Assembly: GCA_903772945.1 (NCBI GenBank)
Contig: CAICTM010000200.1
Location: 29,040-93,039 of the forward strand
DNA from: Seminavis robusta
Taxonomy: Eukaryota > Bacillariophyta > Bacillariophyceae > Naviculales > Naviculaceae
Reading direction: 5' to 3'
Length of the DNA: 64,000 bases
The position numbers were made by a program, and so were the translations under genes. The notes under the pieces are model-generated. The model had not been told where the DNA came from. It worked only from the letters and a program-made list of their open reading frames with translations, and made no database searches. Position 1 is the first letter of the stretch; each line of letters starts with the position of its first letter. This document shows, piece by piece, positions 20,191 through 29,739 of this stretch.

Positions 20191-20913
20191 TCATGCTGCT
20201 TGCAGTACCGCAGATACCGATGTTTTTGTCGTTGCGAGGCTGCCGTCCAGACTCTTCATTCGACGTGGTCTGCGTGGGGGAGATCTACTATGGTCCCCTC
20301 TATGTGTCTCGATCTTCGTTTTCCCGTTGTCTCTTTCGCCGGCGGCGAACTGACAAAGTTTGGGTTGCAAAAACCCTGCTGTAGGGAGGTTGCTTTCCTT
20401 GACCGATGCCACCGAGTCTGTACTGGAATTGAATCTTTTGATGCTGCAGATGTCGTTGCTTCCTCGGCCCTCTCCAGATCGCTCAGCAGCAGACTTTCGC
20501 ATGCTGCTCTGTCGTAAAGGAAGCCTAGGGGCTACCGTATCAGAGAGAGCACTCGATGAATTCATCTTGGAAGAAACTGACTGCAATGATGATGACGATG
20601 AGGATTGCCAATGACATCCAGCATTTGGATCAACATGTAGTTCGAGCGCTTGGGGACTTGGAGGAACATTTGGAGCTGCGAGGACTCGGATCTCACTCTT
20701 CCAGCGTGAAGTGCCTGTATTGTTTGGCGCAGATGATGATAGCCGATGCTGTTGAGGTTTGTGCAGACGTCTTGTTCCGCTCAGGGCCTCTTTGGGTGGC
20801 AATCCCCTCGAATGATCGCTCACTATTACAACGGCGACAGGGGTATCAGCTCCTTTCTGAAGCTGTGGAAAATTGGCGGCAAAGAAGCAATGTAGGGGAG
20901 AAAACGATGTCAT
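20191..20913 (-). CDS. Ser/Arg-rich hypothetical protein, 240 residues
   Basis: ATG at 20913, stop at 20191, single exon. Strongly polar, with serine runs (WQSSSSSSLQSVSSKMNSS), basic patches (HSRSPPRRPRRMKSLDGS) and no signal peptide or membrane segment. It looks like an intrinsically disordered phosphoprotein or nuclear protein. No domain recognised. Frames on the other strand in this stretch are shorter and broken. Existence of the gene is moderately supported by its length alone. Confidence 0.45.
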   Translation of the reverse strand: MTSFSPLHCFFAANFPQLQKGADTPVAVVIVSDHSRGLPPKEALSGTRRLHKPQQHRLSSSAPNNTGTSRWKSEIRVLAAPNVPPSPQALELHVDPNAGCHWQSSSSSSLQSVSSKMNSSSALSDTVAPRLPLRQSSMRKSAAERSGEGRGSNDICSIKRFNSSTDSVASVKESNLPTAGFLQPKLCQFAAGERDNGKTKIETHRGDHSRSPPRRPRRMKSLDGSLATTKTSVSAVLQAA

Positions 20914-21535
20914 TGTTTCGTGAGTTCTTGAGAATCAGATTTGCATTCTATGCGCTCTTTCTTGCCGCAAGACTATGCGACGACAAGATCTAATTTGAGA
21001 TACCGGTAGGGGATCGGCTGGCTATGGTTTTGGCAGCGGAACGGAGTAATTCTTGCATACACAAAGTGTAGGCCAGATGCAAGGGGACAGCTCACAAATA
21101 AGCCTCTACAGTGTACTGTACCGGTACCGGTACACTGATCGAGTCGAGTCAGACTCCTCGCCATGCACATTGCACATAGATAATATTATGGTATTTTTTA
21201 AAATACCAATACCACCGGTCCACCGGTCCACCGGTATCCCGAATCCCGATTGTCGAAAAAACTGAAGCAATTCTAAGAATAGCATAAGTCTCATATCGTA
21301 TGCATTGATGTCTGTGTCTGTTGAAAGTCCATCAAAGAAGCAAGGTATTATGTCCTGGCTGTTCACACCGAAACGGTTATTAAATCTGCATAAAGCAAAA
21401 ACTTTGGCCCCTGCAGGTGGAGGATATAAGTGACAACTTACTTTAATCTTCAAGGGTACCTTACGTGGCTCTCCTTTCGCATGGTGCGTGTACAAGCCTT
21501 AGTCGTCGTCGCGCGAGAGAACACAAGCAAGGTCG

Positions 21536-21913
21536 TTGTGTCTGCCATTAATATTGAATGACGTGTACATACAAGCAAAAGATACGTTTTCGTCGTGCGT
21601 GCATGCTAGCAAGCACCGGCATCGGGCTTTGCAAACGGAGAATGATCCAATCGCCACAAATTCCATATCCCACGAATCTGCCTTCCCATGGCTCCATACA
21701 ACTTTGAAAGCAAAGAAAAGCAAAAGCAAAGTGAGCTCTGACGATGGACCTCTGGTGACCCAAGCCTTATGCAATGGCAAAGGGAAAAGATTGCCTGGAT
21801 CCATCATCACGGGAACCAGACGCATGAGGCGAATGTTGCAGTTGACAGATGATGGACAGCAAATCGTCACGGAGGACCCCCGATGGTTGGAAGGCCGAAG
21901 TGGTCCCATTTGA
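21536..21913 (+). other. Coding-like open stretch, possible exon or gene remnant
   Basis: A 125-codon open stretch without an ATG at its start. Its second half reads like protein, with Lys/Arg-rich and Gly segments (TTLKAKKSKSKVSSDDGPLV; GSIITGTRRMRRMLQLTDDG). It may be an internal exon of a small gene or a decayed copy. No start exon or continuation could be fixed. Confidence 0.25.
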
Positions 21914-22048
21914 ACAGGTCAATGAAGTCATGGAGAAAACTTTCGACGGGAAAGAACGACAAAGCCTACCGTTCCCTCTTGAGCTCTCTTGAAATGGTGA
22001 ACCAATTTTGAGAACCTTTAAACAGCCACTCACAACCCTTCATGTGCT

Positions 22049-22116
22049 TGAGGAACAACATTGCCTGAGGAACAACATTGCCCAGCCGCTTCAGAATTGC
22101 CCAGCCGCTTCAGAAT
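22049..22116. repeat. Two adjacent tandem duplications (17 bp and 19 bp)
   Basis: TGAGGAACAACATTGCC is present twice head to tail (22049, 22066). It is followed directly by a 19-bp unit beginning CCAGCCGCTTCAGAATTG, also present twice (22082, 22101; the second copy ends early). Confidence 0.9.
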
Positions 22117-22404
22117 GTGGAAGCAGCTCGGGCGATGGATCATGAATGTGATTCCTTCGATCGGAAGTACTGGATGATTGAAGATGGGCAGTTCGAAAAA
22201 GAGCAGGAACCTGGAAACAGAAACGAGATACATCTATGCAGCAATCCCGACTATCAGTTTATTCATAATATATAATGCGGTATAAGGACGCCCCAGATCT
22301 TCGTTGCTCATGGTAATGATGATTGAATGCTAAAGGAGTTGCACCTTTTGAAGTTTGCATTATTCGACAAATCATCTCCCAAGTCGTACATGACTTCCAG
22401 CTAG

Positions 22405-23370
22405 CTAGTAGCCCAAGCTCCAAGTCCCTGGTCTCTCATTCTCCAGATTCTGCATCGCCTTACAAAGGTCAACCATGGCATCATCGACACTTTGAATCTT
22501 TGCTTTGGCAAGCTCCTGCGAGTTCATTGGATGCGGTAGATCGGAAAAGTAGAATGAAATAATCTCCTTGTCCATGGTGGAATGACAATACCATGCCAGC
22601 TCTCTCTTGGATGTATCTTTCAAGACTGTTGTATTCTTTTCGTAGAGCTCGGATGCCAGATCAAACGTGCCTTTGATGAGGTATTCGATGATGCGTGCTT
22701 TGATTTTGCCCTCTTCGGCAATCTGGCTCTTGTCAAAGACTTGCTTGCTCAGTTGCAAAAACTGTTTGCGTTTCGTCTGGGACAACTTCAGGACTTCCTG
22801 GTTGACCGATGTAAACTTTAAGGTGCCAATGGGCACTTGGTGGGCATTGTTATTGACCACCAAAAAGTCATCGGGGACAGTGTGGTGGGTACTGGCGGAG
22901 GAAGGAGGAAGCGTAGAAGGCAGGACAACGACAAAAACGAGCATTTGCAATCCTCCTTTGCAGTAGCCGACAGAAATACCCGGATCTTTTCCAAAGTACT
23001 CACCAGGACCATATGCTTGTCCACGTCGTTTGTGAGGATCCAATCCGTTGCGTAGAATGGATTCGAGGTTGTGTGTAGCCGTCCCATGGAAGGCAAAGCC
23101 GAAAACCGCCTTGTGATCCAGATCCTTGATAGCTTTTTGAAATTTGTCGTGGGCTGGATTCCCTGGCTTTAACTGGGGGTTGGCATGAAAGGAAGAGTTG
23201 GAAAATCCAGCGTTGGTACAAAAGGCAATGAACTCTGGTGAGTTGCAGGGCCTCTGAAAGTAGGACACGATGGCCTGCAAGTTTCCCTTTGGCTTGATTT
23301 CGGAGTACTCCTTGAAGAGGAAGCAGCCCGCCACATCTCTGGAACGACCCGATGCAGCAGCGGATGACAT
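22405..23370 (-). CDS. PARP catalytic-domain protein (ADP-ribosyltransferase)
   Basis: The frame is open to 23598, but the ATG at 23370 (MSSAAASGRSRDV) is preferred because the upstream part is Cys/Trp-rich and unlike the rest; this gives 321 residues. The ADP-ribosyltransferase fold is seen in order: AFHGTATHNLESIL (NAD-binding His, about residue 95), NGLDPHKRRGQAYGPGEYFG (Tyr of the triad, about 125), SVGYCKGG, a strand MLVFVVVL and NNNAHQVPIGTLKF. I do not see the Glu of poly-ADP-ribosylating enzymes at the last strand, so mono-ADP-ribosylation is more likely, as in plant and human mono-ARTs (family knowledge). The C-terminal 130 residues are helical and charged. It is divergently arranged with the F-box gene, 500 bases apart. 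Confidence 0.82.
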   Translation of the reverse strand: MSSAAASGRSRDVAGCFLFKEYSEIKPKGNLQAIVSYFQRPCNSPEFIAFCTNAGFSNSSFHANPQLKPGNPAHDKFQKAIKDLDHKAVFGFAFHGTATHNLESILRNGLDPHKRRGQAYGPGEYFGKDPGISVGYCKGGLQMLVFVVVLPSTLPPSSASTHHTVPDDFLVVNNNAHQVPIGTLKFTSVNQEVLKLSQTKRKQFLQLSKQVFDKSQIAEEGKIKARIIEYLIKGTFDLASELYEKNTTVLKDTSKRELAWYCHSTMDKEIISFYFSDLPHPMNSQELAKAKIQSVDDAMVDLCKAMQNLENERPGTWSLGY

Positions 23371-23870
23371 GGTACTTGGTTGGAAGGGTGGAGAGAGAAT
23401 ATCCGAAAGAAATGACGAGATTGCTGGAGCGCACGACAAGATAGGTTGACTGTATTCTGTGGAAGGCGGCTTGACCGTGGCAACTCGTGTGATCTTTGTG
23501 AGTTTCCACGATGGACTAGTCACACATTCACACGACTGCTGCCAAGCGGAACACACGCACAACGCAGATGGAACACAACGGCAGATGGTGGTTCTCAAAA
23601 GCTCTCAAAGACACGGGCAACAGATGGCGATTTCATGCTGTATGCAGCCAACAAGATCGCACTTCTCGTTCATTAGCCCTTCGCGGAATGAATCACAATC
23701 TGCTTTCTTTTTCCTAGAAAGCCTGCTGAATACTCCATCAAAAGGAAGCCTCCCATCACCTAATCATTGCTTCCAATCTCAAGTCAAAGGTATATACCCT
23801 TATCTTCGCTATCTTCATTATCTTCATTATCTTTCCTTGTCTACCCCGTATTGACTTATTAAGTATCAAG
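23371..23870. promoter_or_regulatory. Divergent upstream region, PARP / F-box
   Basis: The 500-bp spacer between two divergent start codons must hold both promoters. Just before the F-box ATG lies a pyrimidine-rich run with TATACCCTTATC and repeated TTCATTATC units (23790-23835). Confidence 0.45.
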
Positions 23871-24974
23871 ATGGGAGAAGAAGTGGATCGTCCTCCCTTG
23901 GAGATCAGCGTGAGAATGCCTGCTACTAAGAGTGCTAGTAAGAATGCTACCTGTATTAATAATAATACCCTTCAGATCGACGGATTGACAGAAGATGTGC
24001 TGGTGGATATTTTCCAGTTTTTGGGTGCAGAAGGTACCAGCAAGTGTTCCATGGTTTCTCGGCACTGGAATCAAGTGGTCCAAGACAGCCGTTGCCTTTG
24101 GCATGTCTTTGCTCAGGAGGATTTTGGGTATCTTACCACCAAGGGAATGAATAACCAGGTACTAGTAGACTGGAGAGGCGTCTACCAGTACTTGGCAGAG
24201 CAGCGCAAAGCCTTGAAAGAAGATCAGAAGAATCACGGCTTGAAGCCCCTCAATCCCAGGGTAGTTTTTTCAGATGATGGATCTCCTGTGCCTGGCTATC
24301 CTCCTGAAAATGCCATCAGATTGGCACAGAAAGGGTCACTCTTTAACAAGGCTTGGTGTACCAATTCACAGGTGGATCATGACGTGGATCTGGTACTAGA
24401 GCTACCTGCCCCAAGTCTCATTGCTGCCTTTGAAGCTGCCAATGGAGGATACTTCTACTCGGCTCCTCTCCATCAAGCTCTGGTCTTCACTTCCAATACA
24501 CCCATTGATATTGAACAAGCCAGACAGTTCAATGGAAAAAAGGGAGCCCAATGGGCCAACAGCATGACTCTAGATGATCACCCCACCATTATTCGACAAG
24601 TACAGCAATACACGGAAAAACACAAACACACTCATCAACCAACAAATCTACCCATTGCTGCTTTTAACTTCCCCCCTCCTCCTTCTGGATTCAATGCTAG
24701 GCAACAAAAACTTTTGCCCAAAATCATTGTGGCTAGATACATTCATTTCAAGCTGCTCAATTCACACAAGTCTCCCGATGGACGTCTCGCTGATAACATT
24801 GATGTCAAGGATCTACTTACGTTGGGAACCGAACTACCACTACTCGACAAGTTGCTGCAACTGCAGTCGTCGTCCGAAGAAGAACCGCAACAGCCCAATA
24901 ATCATGATCCCAGCTACAAACGACTTCATGCCATTCGAGAATACAATCCACCCAATCCAAATGAATGGTGGTAA
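23871..24974 (+). CDS. F-box protein, 367 residues
   Basis: Single exon with ATG in AAGATGGGAG context. Residues about 28-80 form an F-box: LTEDVLVDIFQFLGAEGTSK, CSMVSRHWNQVVQDSRCLWH, with the usual Leu, Val/Ile, Cys-x-x-Val-x-x-x-Trp and final Trp. F-box proteins bind Skp1 in SCF ubiquitin ligases (family knowledge). The remaining 290 residues contain aromatic-rich segments (LVDWRGVYQYLAEQRKALK) but no WD40, LRR or Kelch repeats, so the substrate-binding part is not identified. The tail is acidic and ends in NPNEWW. No signal peptide; cytosolic or nuclear. Confidence 0.82.
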   Translation: MGEEVDRPPLEISVRMPATKSASKNATCINNNTLQIDGLTEDVLVDIFQFLGAEGTSKCSMVSRHWNQVVQDSRCLWHVFAQEDFGYLTTKGMNNQVLVDWRGVYQYLAEQRKALKEDQKNHGLKPLNPRVVFSDDGSPVPGYPPENAIRLAQKGSLFNKAWCTNSQVDHDVDLVLELPAPSLIAAFEAANGGYFYSAPLHQALVFTSNTPIDIEQARQFNGKKGAQWANSMTLDDHPTIIRQVQQYTEKHKHTHQPTNLPIAAFNFPPPPSGFNARQQKLLPKIIVARYIHFKLLNSHKSPDGRLADNIDVKDLLTLGTELPLLDKLLQLQSSSEEEPQQPNNHDPSYKRLHAIREYNPPNPNEWW

Positions 24975-25989
24975 GTCAAGTCGATGCAATGATGCAACCT
25001 TGGCATGTCATCAAATGGAATGGATCGAATCAAACGAGATGCCCCTCCTGCAAGCCGTCAATGGAAGGGGGCCATGCCTCACGAACGGTTGTCAAATGAG
25101 TGCTTCAGAAGCACTGTACGGGTGCGACCGCGTCATACATGTCTCTTTCGAACTGTTGGTCTCTAGCTAGTAGTATAGAAAGCGTACCGTATAGCACTCT
25201 ATAATTTGCCACGTTAAATCACATGGGCATTGCTAGACTAGTGTAGTTACGGTTGCATGGGAGTATAGGAATATAGTCAGTCAGGAGGATCGCTCTCGAC
25301 GACACAGCACGACAAACTGAATCGGAGACGGTCCTTTCAACGTATCCGCCACTGCTTGTCTGTCGCCTCCGCGCACAACCGTTCCTCGTGTTTGCACACG
25401 GAATCCCACACCCTCAAGTTCTACCGTATTGGTGGGAGTCACCTCAGTCTCGTACCTCGGTTGTGCATCGAAGGATAAGCAAAATTCTTGGTGGCAGCTG
25501 CGGAGTCCTGATCTACCAAGTCACCACGTCGGCAAATACGATACCTTGGAACGGAACATCATTTCAAAGGGTGATGGTACTGTAGGCTACTAGTTCTTGT
25601 GTAATTGGCTGGCTTAGAAATGCAACCAAGCTGTGATAGATGTCCCGATAGAAAACAACGATGAACGGAGGATGGAATGAGTAAATCCCTGCATCCTCTC
25701 CACCAAAGCTGCCACTCTGCCTATTCATAAGAATCTATCAAATCCTTCTTGTTTATCGGTAGCTACTCTACTACAGTAGTCTCTCGAATTCGAACTCGCT
25801 GCAACTACTAATGCCTTGTGAATTCTTTGTACATTACTTAAAAAATTGTTTCATGCTACTTTATACGGTTCCTATACATACACAAATGGACGTCCTCGTC
25901 CTGTCTTTTTTTTAATCTGGTGACCATGCAAAGCTTCACTCTTTCTTGCATGGTTTCAAAGGGATCATCATTCAAAACGGAACCACTAA
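24975..25989. other. Intergenic between convergent genes
   Basis: Downstream of both the F-box gene and the CGGS-repeat gene. No supported gene. The last part holds a second copy of the 3' coding end of the CGGS gene (25924-25975). Confidence 0.5.
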
Positions 25990-26081
25990 TTAATCAATAG
26001 TAATATAGTCTGACGGGTCCGGGTGGGGGTTCATGCGAAGCTGCACTCTTTTGTGCATGGTTTCAAAGGGATCATCATTCA
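25924..26081 (-). repeat. Partial duplication of the 3' coding end of the CGGS-repeat gene
   Basis: A ~50-bp segment at 26031..26081, coding for NDDPFETMHKRVQLRM, recurs 107 bp downstream at 25924..25975 with about 85% identity and still reads NDDPFETMQERVKLCM in an open frame. The 107-bp period puts it out of frame with the annotated stop. Confidence 0.85.
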
Positions 26082-26577
26082 CGGATCCGCTATAGTCTGG
26101 TGGGGCCGTGTGGGTGGTCTTGAGATTGGTACTGTCCTCGGGTTCTACTTGGATTCTTTCGATCATTTCTTTTCGTTTCTTTTGGTACAGCTGATACATT
26201 CCCGTGGCTTGTTGGTAGACGACCGTATCAGGAGTGTTGGCTGGATCTACCATTCCCTTGCACAACGGTACATACTGCTCGGGGAAGGCTCCCACAGAGT
26301 TCATATGGCTACCGCCACAACCACCATTGGCAAACTTGGCACGTTGCTTACCCAATGGAACATAAGGACCCGTCAAGGCACCCACTGATGCCATGAAACT
26401 CCCTCCGCAACCGTTATCATCATGTTGATTCCCGTTCAACGCTTCAAGTTCTGAATTAGCTACTCGTAGTGAGCGAGGCAGACCAGGAGAGAGGAACGCC
26501 AAGACGCCAAGGCTACTGCAATGAAGCAGCAGCAACCAAAGCACTAATGGGCATTGCGCCCTGATCAGAGGAAGCAT
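25990..26577 (-). CDS. Secreted or plastid-targeted small protein with two CGGS repeats
   Basis: Single exon, 195 residues. N-terminal hydrophobic signal (PLVLWLLLLHCSSLGVLAFL). The A-F after the core resembles the Ala-Phe cleavage site of heterokont bipartite plastid signals, but fit to the full motif is only partial. Two repeats follow: CGGSFMASVGALTGPYVPLG and CGGSHMNSVGAFPEQYVPLC, separated by a short basic linker. The C-terminal half is charged (QLYQKKRKEMIERIQVEPED) and ends with DPSDYITID. Family not recognised. Downstream lies an extra copy of its C-terminal coding segment, suggesting a past change of 3' end. Confidence 0.65.
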   Translation of the reverse strand: MLPLIRAQCPLVLWLLLLHCSSLGVLAFLSPGLPRSLRVANSELEALNGNQHDDNGCGGSFMASVGALTGPYVPLGKQRAKFANGGCGGSHMNSVGAFPEQYVPLCKGMVDPANTPDTVVYQQATGMYQLYQKKRKEMIERIQVEPEDSTNLKTTHTAPPDYSGSVNDDPFETMHKRVQLRMNPHPDPSDYITID

Positions 26578-27259
26578 CCTTTAGGCAGTATGCTAGCTAG
26601 CTAGTAAGTAGCTGGTAGTAGTCAATCGCTGTTGGGGGATGCTATGGATTGTTCTATGGCTGTTGGGGTTGGCGAACGGTTGTCATCCTTCTCTCAACTT
26701 CGGAACTTTGGAGTTCTGTTCTGCTGCTCGGATCCATGACGCCAACATTGTGCTTGGATATTATCCACGAATGAGAACCGCGATGGGTTTCCCCTCTTTC
26801 ATTCTTTCATCATAGAGAGTGGCAGGTTTTAGAGTATGTAGGGAAGTTGGACTAGTCTATCTACGGAAGGTGAGAGCTCTGGCAGCAAGGCCGCTGAGGT
26901 CATAACTTCTTCAAGCTTCGCGGTCTGGTAAGACACTCTCCTTTGCATTATTTGTTGGCCTGGATGGTGATTATGAGATTGGGCGCGAGGGTGACCATTG
27001 CTATCTTTCCTTTTGTATGACCTCAATTGGTGGATGGATGAGTTTGTAACACTTGTAGCTGGTCTCGTAATCTTATTAATAAAAAGTCATCCAGCTGGTC
27101 CAAAGTCAAACTACGGGTTCCCGGCGATCACCATGCTGCGAATGATAATAACGGCATAGTAGCACGGCAAAAGCAACACCGGCAAATCCGTGGTTAGCAA
27201 TAGAGCATGTCTGCTATGATGCTTTGACGATTCCTTTTTGATTGGATTTACAGTACTTA
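26578..27259. other. Intergenic, no supported gene
   Basis: Holds the CGGS gene promoter and the 3' side of the LRR gene. A CTAGCTAGCTAG run sits at about 26592. Nothing else supported. Confidence 0.5.
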
Positions 27260-28291
27260 CTAGTAGAAACATTCACACTCCATGCATGGACATTCCACGT
27301 GAAAGGGATCGGGCAAGCAATCCACAACAACTTGATACAGAAATGAGTTGGAACAGAGACTTTGGGGCACGCTGCCAGATAGTGAGTTGTTGTAGAGCCA
27401 CAATGATCGCAACGCAGTGAGCATGGCGATTTCAGAGGGAATGCTGCTGGACAAATTGTTGTGGGATATGTACAACCACTGCAATGCTGTCAGCAATCCA
27501 ACTTCGGATACGATGCTTCCCGATACCTGGTTTTGCGCCAACCTCAAGTAGGTCAACTCGGTCAGTAATCCAATCTCTGTGGGAAGATTTTTGGAGATCT
27601 CATTGTCAGCAATTGTCAAGTGTTCCAATGCAGACAAGGATCCAATCTGGGATGGAATTTCATTGGATAGTTGGTTTTCTTTCAAGTTGAGCCATGTTAA
27701 TGCTGTAAGCTGTCCTAACTCTGTAGGGATGCTACCAGTGAAAAAGTTGTGGTACAAGGCCAATCGAGTCAACTGTGTCATCAATGCTATTTCAGAAGGT
27801 ATGCTGTTGGATAACAAGTTCCAAAACAAGTACAATTCCCTCAATGCCGTCAGCATGGAAATTTCAGAGGGGATTTCTCCTACCAAGTTATTGACTCCCA
27901 AATTCAACCCTGTCAACTCAGTTAGCAATCCTATCTCGGTTGGAATGGTACCATTGAGTCCTTCCGTGTAACGAATCAGAGACGATGTGCTGGCAACATT
28001 GTATTCTGTGCCAAACAGCTCCACGACCTGGACTTGAGCTGTAACAGTTGGGTCGAAGGTTTCTGTACTGGTGGGTGCCATGGTGGGTGATGGTGTCATT
28101 GCTGGAGGCCTCGTGGTGATGTTGTCATTCAGACGTCTTTTTCTGTTTCTGTGGACATGGTCAACCAGAGTCAGGGTTCCTATAGTTACTAGCAGCAGCA
28201 GAGTGGCGATTGCGGCAATTGTAACTCCACGATGCAGTGAAGCTCTTCTGAACTTGGATTTCTCGATTCTTTGGATTTGTCTAAACCACAT
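27260..28291 (-). CDS. Membrane-anchored leucine-rich-repeat protein
   Basis: Single exon, 343 residues. A basic N-terminal tail of about 20 residues precedes one membrane segment (GVTIAAIATLLLLVTIGTLT) and then a Thr/Pro-rich linker, so the protein is probably type II with LRRs outside the cytosol. About seven LRRs of the 24-residue plant type follow (LTELTGLNLGVNNLVGEIPS; LTQLTRLALYHNFFTGSIPT), with the IPSE/IPTE signature. It ends in a Cys-rich cap (CPCMECECFY). There is no kinase domain, so it is not a classical receptor kinase. Similar tail-TM-LRR proteins are numerous in pennate diatoms (general knowledge); role in recognition or adhesion is inference. Confidence 0.82.
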   Translation of the reverse strand: MWFRQIQRIEKSKFRRASLHRGVTIAAIATLLLLVTIGTLTLVDHVHRNRKRRLNDNITTRPPAMTPSPTMAPTSTETFDPTVTAQVQVVELFGTEYNVASTSSLIRYTEGLNGTIPTEIGLLTELTGLNLGVNNLVGEIPSEISMLTALRELYLFWNLLSNSIPSEIALMTQLTRLALYHNFFTGSIPTELGQLTALTWLNLKENQLSNEIPSQIGSLSALEHLTIADNEISKNLPTEIGLLTELTYLRLAQNQVSGSIVSEVGLLTALQWLYISHNNLSSSIPSEIAMLTALRSLWLYNNSLSGSVPQSLCSNSFLYQVVVDCLPDPFHVECPCMECECFY

Positions 28292-28762
28292 GGTCCGGAA
28301 GTTGACTTGATTGAGTCTTCTAGCTATGCATAGTACCTGGTAGCAGGAAGTTCAAAAAGAGTGTGTGCCATGGGGCCAGAGATGGGCTATCGATAGCTGT
28401 GGTTTGGGAAGTCCCATCTTGCAAAAGAACCCTTCTATCTTCTTGAGCTCTCATTATTGCTGGTGTGTTGTCGTCAGGTCACTTTATTATTCCCAGCTCA
28501 ACCGGCTGTTTATTGAGTCATGGCTAGATGACGTCATAAAACAGCACTTGTTCCAGCTGAGCCGGCTGAATCTAATGCATCCGTTGAAGCAAGAAAGAAG
28601 GCGACAGTCGTGAGATCCAGCGATGGCAGCACAACCGAGGAAGAGCTCAGACATCAATCAATCGGCTCCAATCGATACGGTACCTGGTACCAGAGTAGAG
28701 CTATCATCCCAGTGTTTGGTTGACTACCAGTATCCAATCCATAGACTTCAGATAGTGAAAGG
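28292..28762. promoter_or_regulatory. Divergent upstream region, LRR / two-TM protein
   Basis: 471 bp between divergent starts. Contains the palindromic block CGGTACCTGGTACCA at 28679, a motif also found exactly at about 61278. No gene. Confidence 0.4.
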
Positions 28763-29548
28763 ATGAGCTCAGAAGCGTTGCTACCCTCGCCCGAGGAAGG
28801 AGCTGCTACCGCTAATGGTGCCGCTAACGGTACCTTTACCAATCCATTTGGAGCGGCAACAGACGAAGAAGAAGAAGAGCCGGTAGTGGAAGAAGAGCTA
28901 GAAATACCAGAAGACATTGCGGCTGGATTCGTGATACCCTTAGGTGTGTTTCCGCCAATGAAACGATTATACCCAGTGTTCCAGGGTGGGTACTCGACGG
29001 CATCGCTTGGGAATCCGTTGCCGGCTCGATTGGCAGAGCACTGCGCATCTTCGTCTAGTTCGATGAGCGGCGAAGCCTTAGAAGAGCTCTGGAAGGACCT
29101 GATGAACATAATTGGCGAACCAGTGACCAAGTACCACACAAGGCGACTTTACATTGTGGCATCCATGGCTCTGCTGGTTATCGTGGCCGTTCCTTTCTTG
29201 ATCCCACTTATGATACATTCTTCCAGTACGAGAGGGGTATCCATTTTCATTTTACTATTGATTGCGGGACTTTTCGGTGGAGTGCAGTTCTTGAAATGTG
29301 CTACCCAAGAACCTCTTCAAATGGCTATCAAAGACATTACCGAACTTCATTCTCCTGGATGGAAAGAAAATGCACGTGTCACACTCAAACTAGTACAACC
29401 GCAGCAAGCATGCTGCTCCAGTTGCCCCTCTTGCTGCTGTGGTGGCTGCTTTGGGTCGGGTTCCACAGCGGGAAAAGAAGAAATGATCCTTTTATTCCAA
29501 AAGTATGTTCCTGTTTCAGAACGACGAGCCCAAATTGCTTTTGTATGA
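28763..29548 (+). CDS. Two-helix membrane protein with Cys-cluster
   Basis: Single exon, 261 residues. Acidic N-terminal region (EEEEEPVVEEELEIPEDIAA), then two membrane helices close together (LYIVASMALLVIVAVPFLIP and VSIFILLLIAGLFGGVQFLK) with a short polar loop between. After the second helix comes a cytosolic-type domain with a dense Cys cluster (CCSSCPSCCCGGC), a likely palmitoylation site, and a final hydrophobic/charged part ending RRAQIAFV. There is no cleavable signal peptide. No family recognised. Convergent with the MYND gene, 191 bp away. Confidence 0.72.
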   Translation: MSSEALLPSPEEGAATANGAANGTFTNPFGAATDEEEEEPVVEEELEIPEDIAAGFVIPLGVFPPMKRLYPVFQGGYSTASLGNPLPARLAEHCASSSSSMSGEALEELWKDLMNIIGEPVTKYHTRRLYIVASMALLVIVAVPFLIPLMIHSSSTRGVSIFILLLIAGLFGGVQFLKCATQEPLQMAIKDITELHSPGWKENARVTLKLVQPQQACCSSCPSCCCGGCFGSGSTAGKEEMILLFQKYVPVSERRAQIAFV

Positions 29549-29739
29549 TCTATTTACATTACTAGAAGTACAGTATGTTGCATGAAGGAAACTGCATCCA
29601 AAGCAAATTAGACGACATCACTGATTGCTAATATCCATATTACTAGCTAGAACTATCTATAATGCAGGAAAGAAGAAACCCCTGCTGTCGTTTTCGAAAT
29701 GACAGTTTCGAGCTAGAGAGCTTTCCCGGCTTTGAGGAG

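Larger units (their letters stand above)
20914..22404. other. Intergenic with a possible coding remnant and repeats
   Basis: About 1.5 kb without a firm gene. It contains stacked ACCGGT/GGTACC palindromes (21116-21140, 21210-21240), the coding-like stretch at 21536..21913 and the paired tandem duplications at 22049..22116. Confidence 0.5.
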
